In this document: positions 63,683-64,000 of the stretch, one piece after another | Numbering within the stretch: position 1 is the first letter of the stretch | Layout of the letters: each line of letters begins with the position of its first letter | Assembly (NCBI RefSeq): GCF_018417535.1 | Contig: NZ_CP070978.1 | Coordinates: 1,736,001 to 1,800,000, forward strand | Direction of reading: 5' to 3' | DNA from: Burkholderia pyrrocinia | GTDB lineage: Bacteria; Pseudomonadota; Gammaproteobacteria; Burkholderiales; Burkholderiaceae | Length of the DNA stretch: 64,000 nucleotides | Translations under genes and position numbers: made by a program | Notes under the pieces: model-generated | The model's input: only the letters and a program-made list of their open reading frames with translations | What the model was told of the DNA's origin: nothing | Databases searched by the model: none

Positions 63683-63990
63683 TGCGCGGCCCCTCCGTGC
63701 ATCGAATGGGCGCCGCCGTTGCCAGCCGGGTTGCCGGGCTTCGCATTACCGGACTTCGCGGCGCCGGTCGTGCGCCCCTTCGCGGGCCGTTCCATCACGT
63801 CCCGGTTCAGTTGCTTCCAGCCCGGGCCTTCGTCGTCCCGATACGGCCGGTAGCCGTCGAACGCGGACGTCACGGTGACGTCCGGCACCGTCGCGGCGGC
63901 GTCCGCCGGATCGGGAAACGGGGTTTGCGCAGGCGCGAGCGACGGCACGATAGCCGCCGCGCTCAGCAGCGCCGCAATGATCAATCGCAT
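63679..63990 (-). CDS. Exported protein of the copper operon, unknown function
   Basis: This 103-residue protein has a signal peptide (MRLIIAALLSAAAIVPSLAPA) and a short Asp-, Gly-, Met- and His-containing tail (GGAHSMHGGAAQ). It overlaps the TolC-like gene by ATGA and is the first gene of the copper unit in this window. No family is recognised; the His/Met end suggests weak copper binding. Its promoter lies at or beyond the right edge. Confidence 0.75.
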   Translation of the reverse strand: MRLIIAALLSAAAIVPSLAPAQTPFPDPADAAATVPDVTVTSAFDGYRPYRDDEGPGWKQLNRDVMERPAKGRTTGAAKSGNAKPGNPAGNGGAHSMHGGAAQ

Positions 63991-64000
63991 GAATAAGTCT

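Noticed and set aside
1..64000. tRNA, rRNA, CRISPR arrays, integrases or insertion sequences
   Set aside because: Looked for throughout; no cloverleaf, repeat-spacer array or transposase-like protein was found, even around the type VI island.

Overview
The window is GC-rich and densely coded. The protein families, the codon bias and the mix of many small catabolic, transport and regulatory units point to a Burkholderia species, most likely of the Burkholderia cepacia complex, and probably a secondary chromosome because core housekeeping genes are almost absent. That placement is inferred from gene content only. I see no rRNA, tRNA, CRISPR array, intact insertion sequence or replication origin.

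Layout. 0.4-3.7 kb: a GapN-type aldehyde dehydrogenase, a LysE-type exporter and a small unknown gene. 3.9-8.3 kb: a metal-uptake unit (DUF2946-like protein, PepSY membrane protein, TonB-dependent receptor). 8.4-10.2 kb: an Old-Yellow-Enzyme-type oxidoreductase divergent from a MerR regulator, with a textbook 19-bp-spacer MerR promoter between them. 10.8-13.0 kb: an unrecognised radical SAM protein translationally coupled to a LysE-type exporter. 13.2-17.0 kb: a DUF1330 protein, then a hexuronate unit (uronate dehydrogenase, LacI-family regulator, MFS transporter) whose three upstream regions carry related LacI-type palindromes. 17.3-21.6 kb: alkylation repair (Ada/AlkA fusion plus Ogt), an AraC regulator, a PanB paralogue and an Lrp/AsnC regulator. 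21.8-26.1 kb: a GlmS paralogue behind twin Lrp-type palindromes, an exported unknown protein and a porin.

26.3-34.5 kb is an aromatic catabolism cluster on the minus strand. It comprises an MFS transporter, a LysR regulator, two-subunit hydroquinone 1,2-dioxygenase, 4-hydroxymuconic semialdehyde dehydrogenase, maleylacetate reductase, hydroxyquinol 1,2-dioxygenase, a YciI-like protein and a small Rieske protein. Together they would take hydroquinone and hydroxyquinol through maleylacetate to 3-oxoadipate. 35.3-42.8 kb is a type VI secretion cargo island: VgrG, a Tle3-type lipase effector, a Tla3/DUF2875-type adaptor, a PAAR protein, a KorA/TrfB-like DNA-binding protein, and a short remnant of a second tle3 copy. 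It is preceded by about 0.9 kb of non-coding DNA, part of it AT-rich.

42.9-54.5 kb: a cysteine desulfurase fused to a phosphatase/rhodanese-like domain, an XRE regulator, an alcohol dehydrogenase, an amino-acid permease, a DUF4148 protein, a LuxR regulator, an SDR, a sugar-lactone oxidase, an AraC regulator and a small EF-hand-like exported protein. 54.5-59.0 kb: a serine carboxypeptidase-like lipoprotein with a 9-bp tandem repeat in its signal peptide, and an exported nuclease. 59.1-64.0 kb: a copper-tolerance operon (exported unknown, TolC-like lipoprotein, multicopper oxidase, CusF-like, CopC, CopD) running to the right edge.
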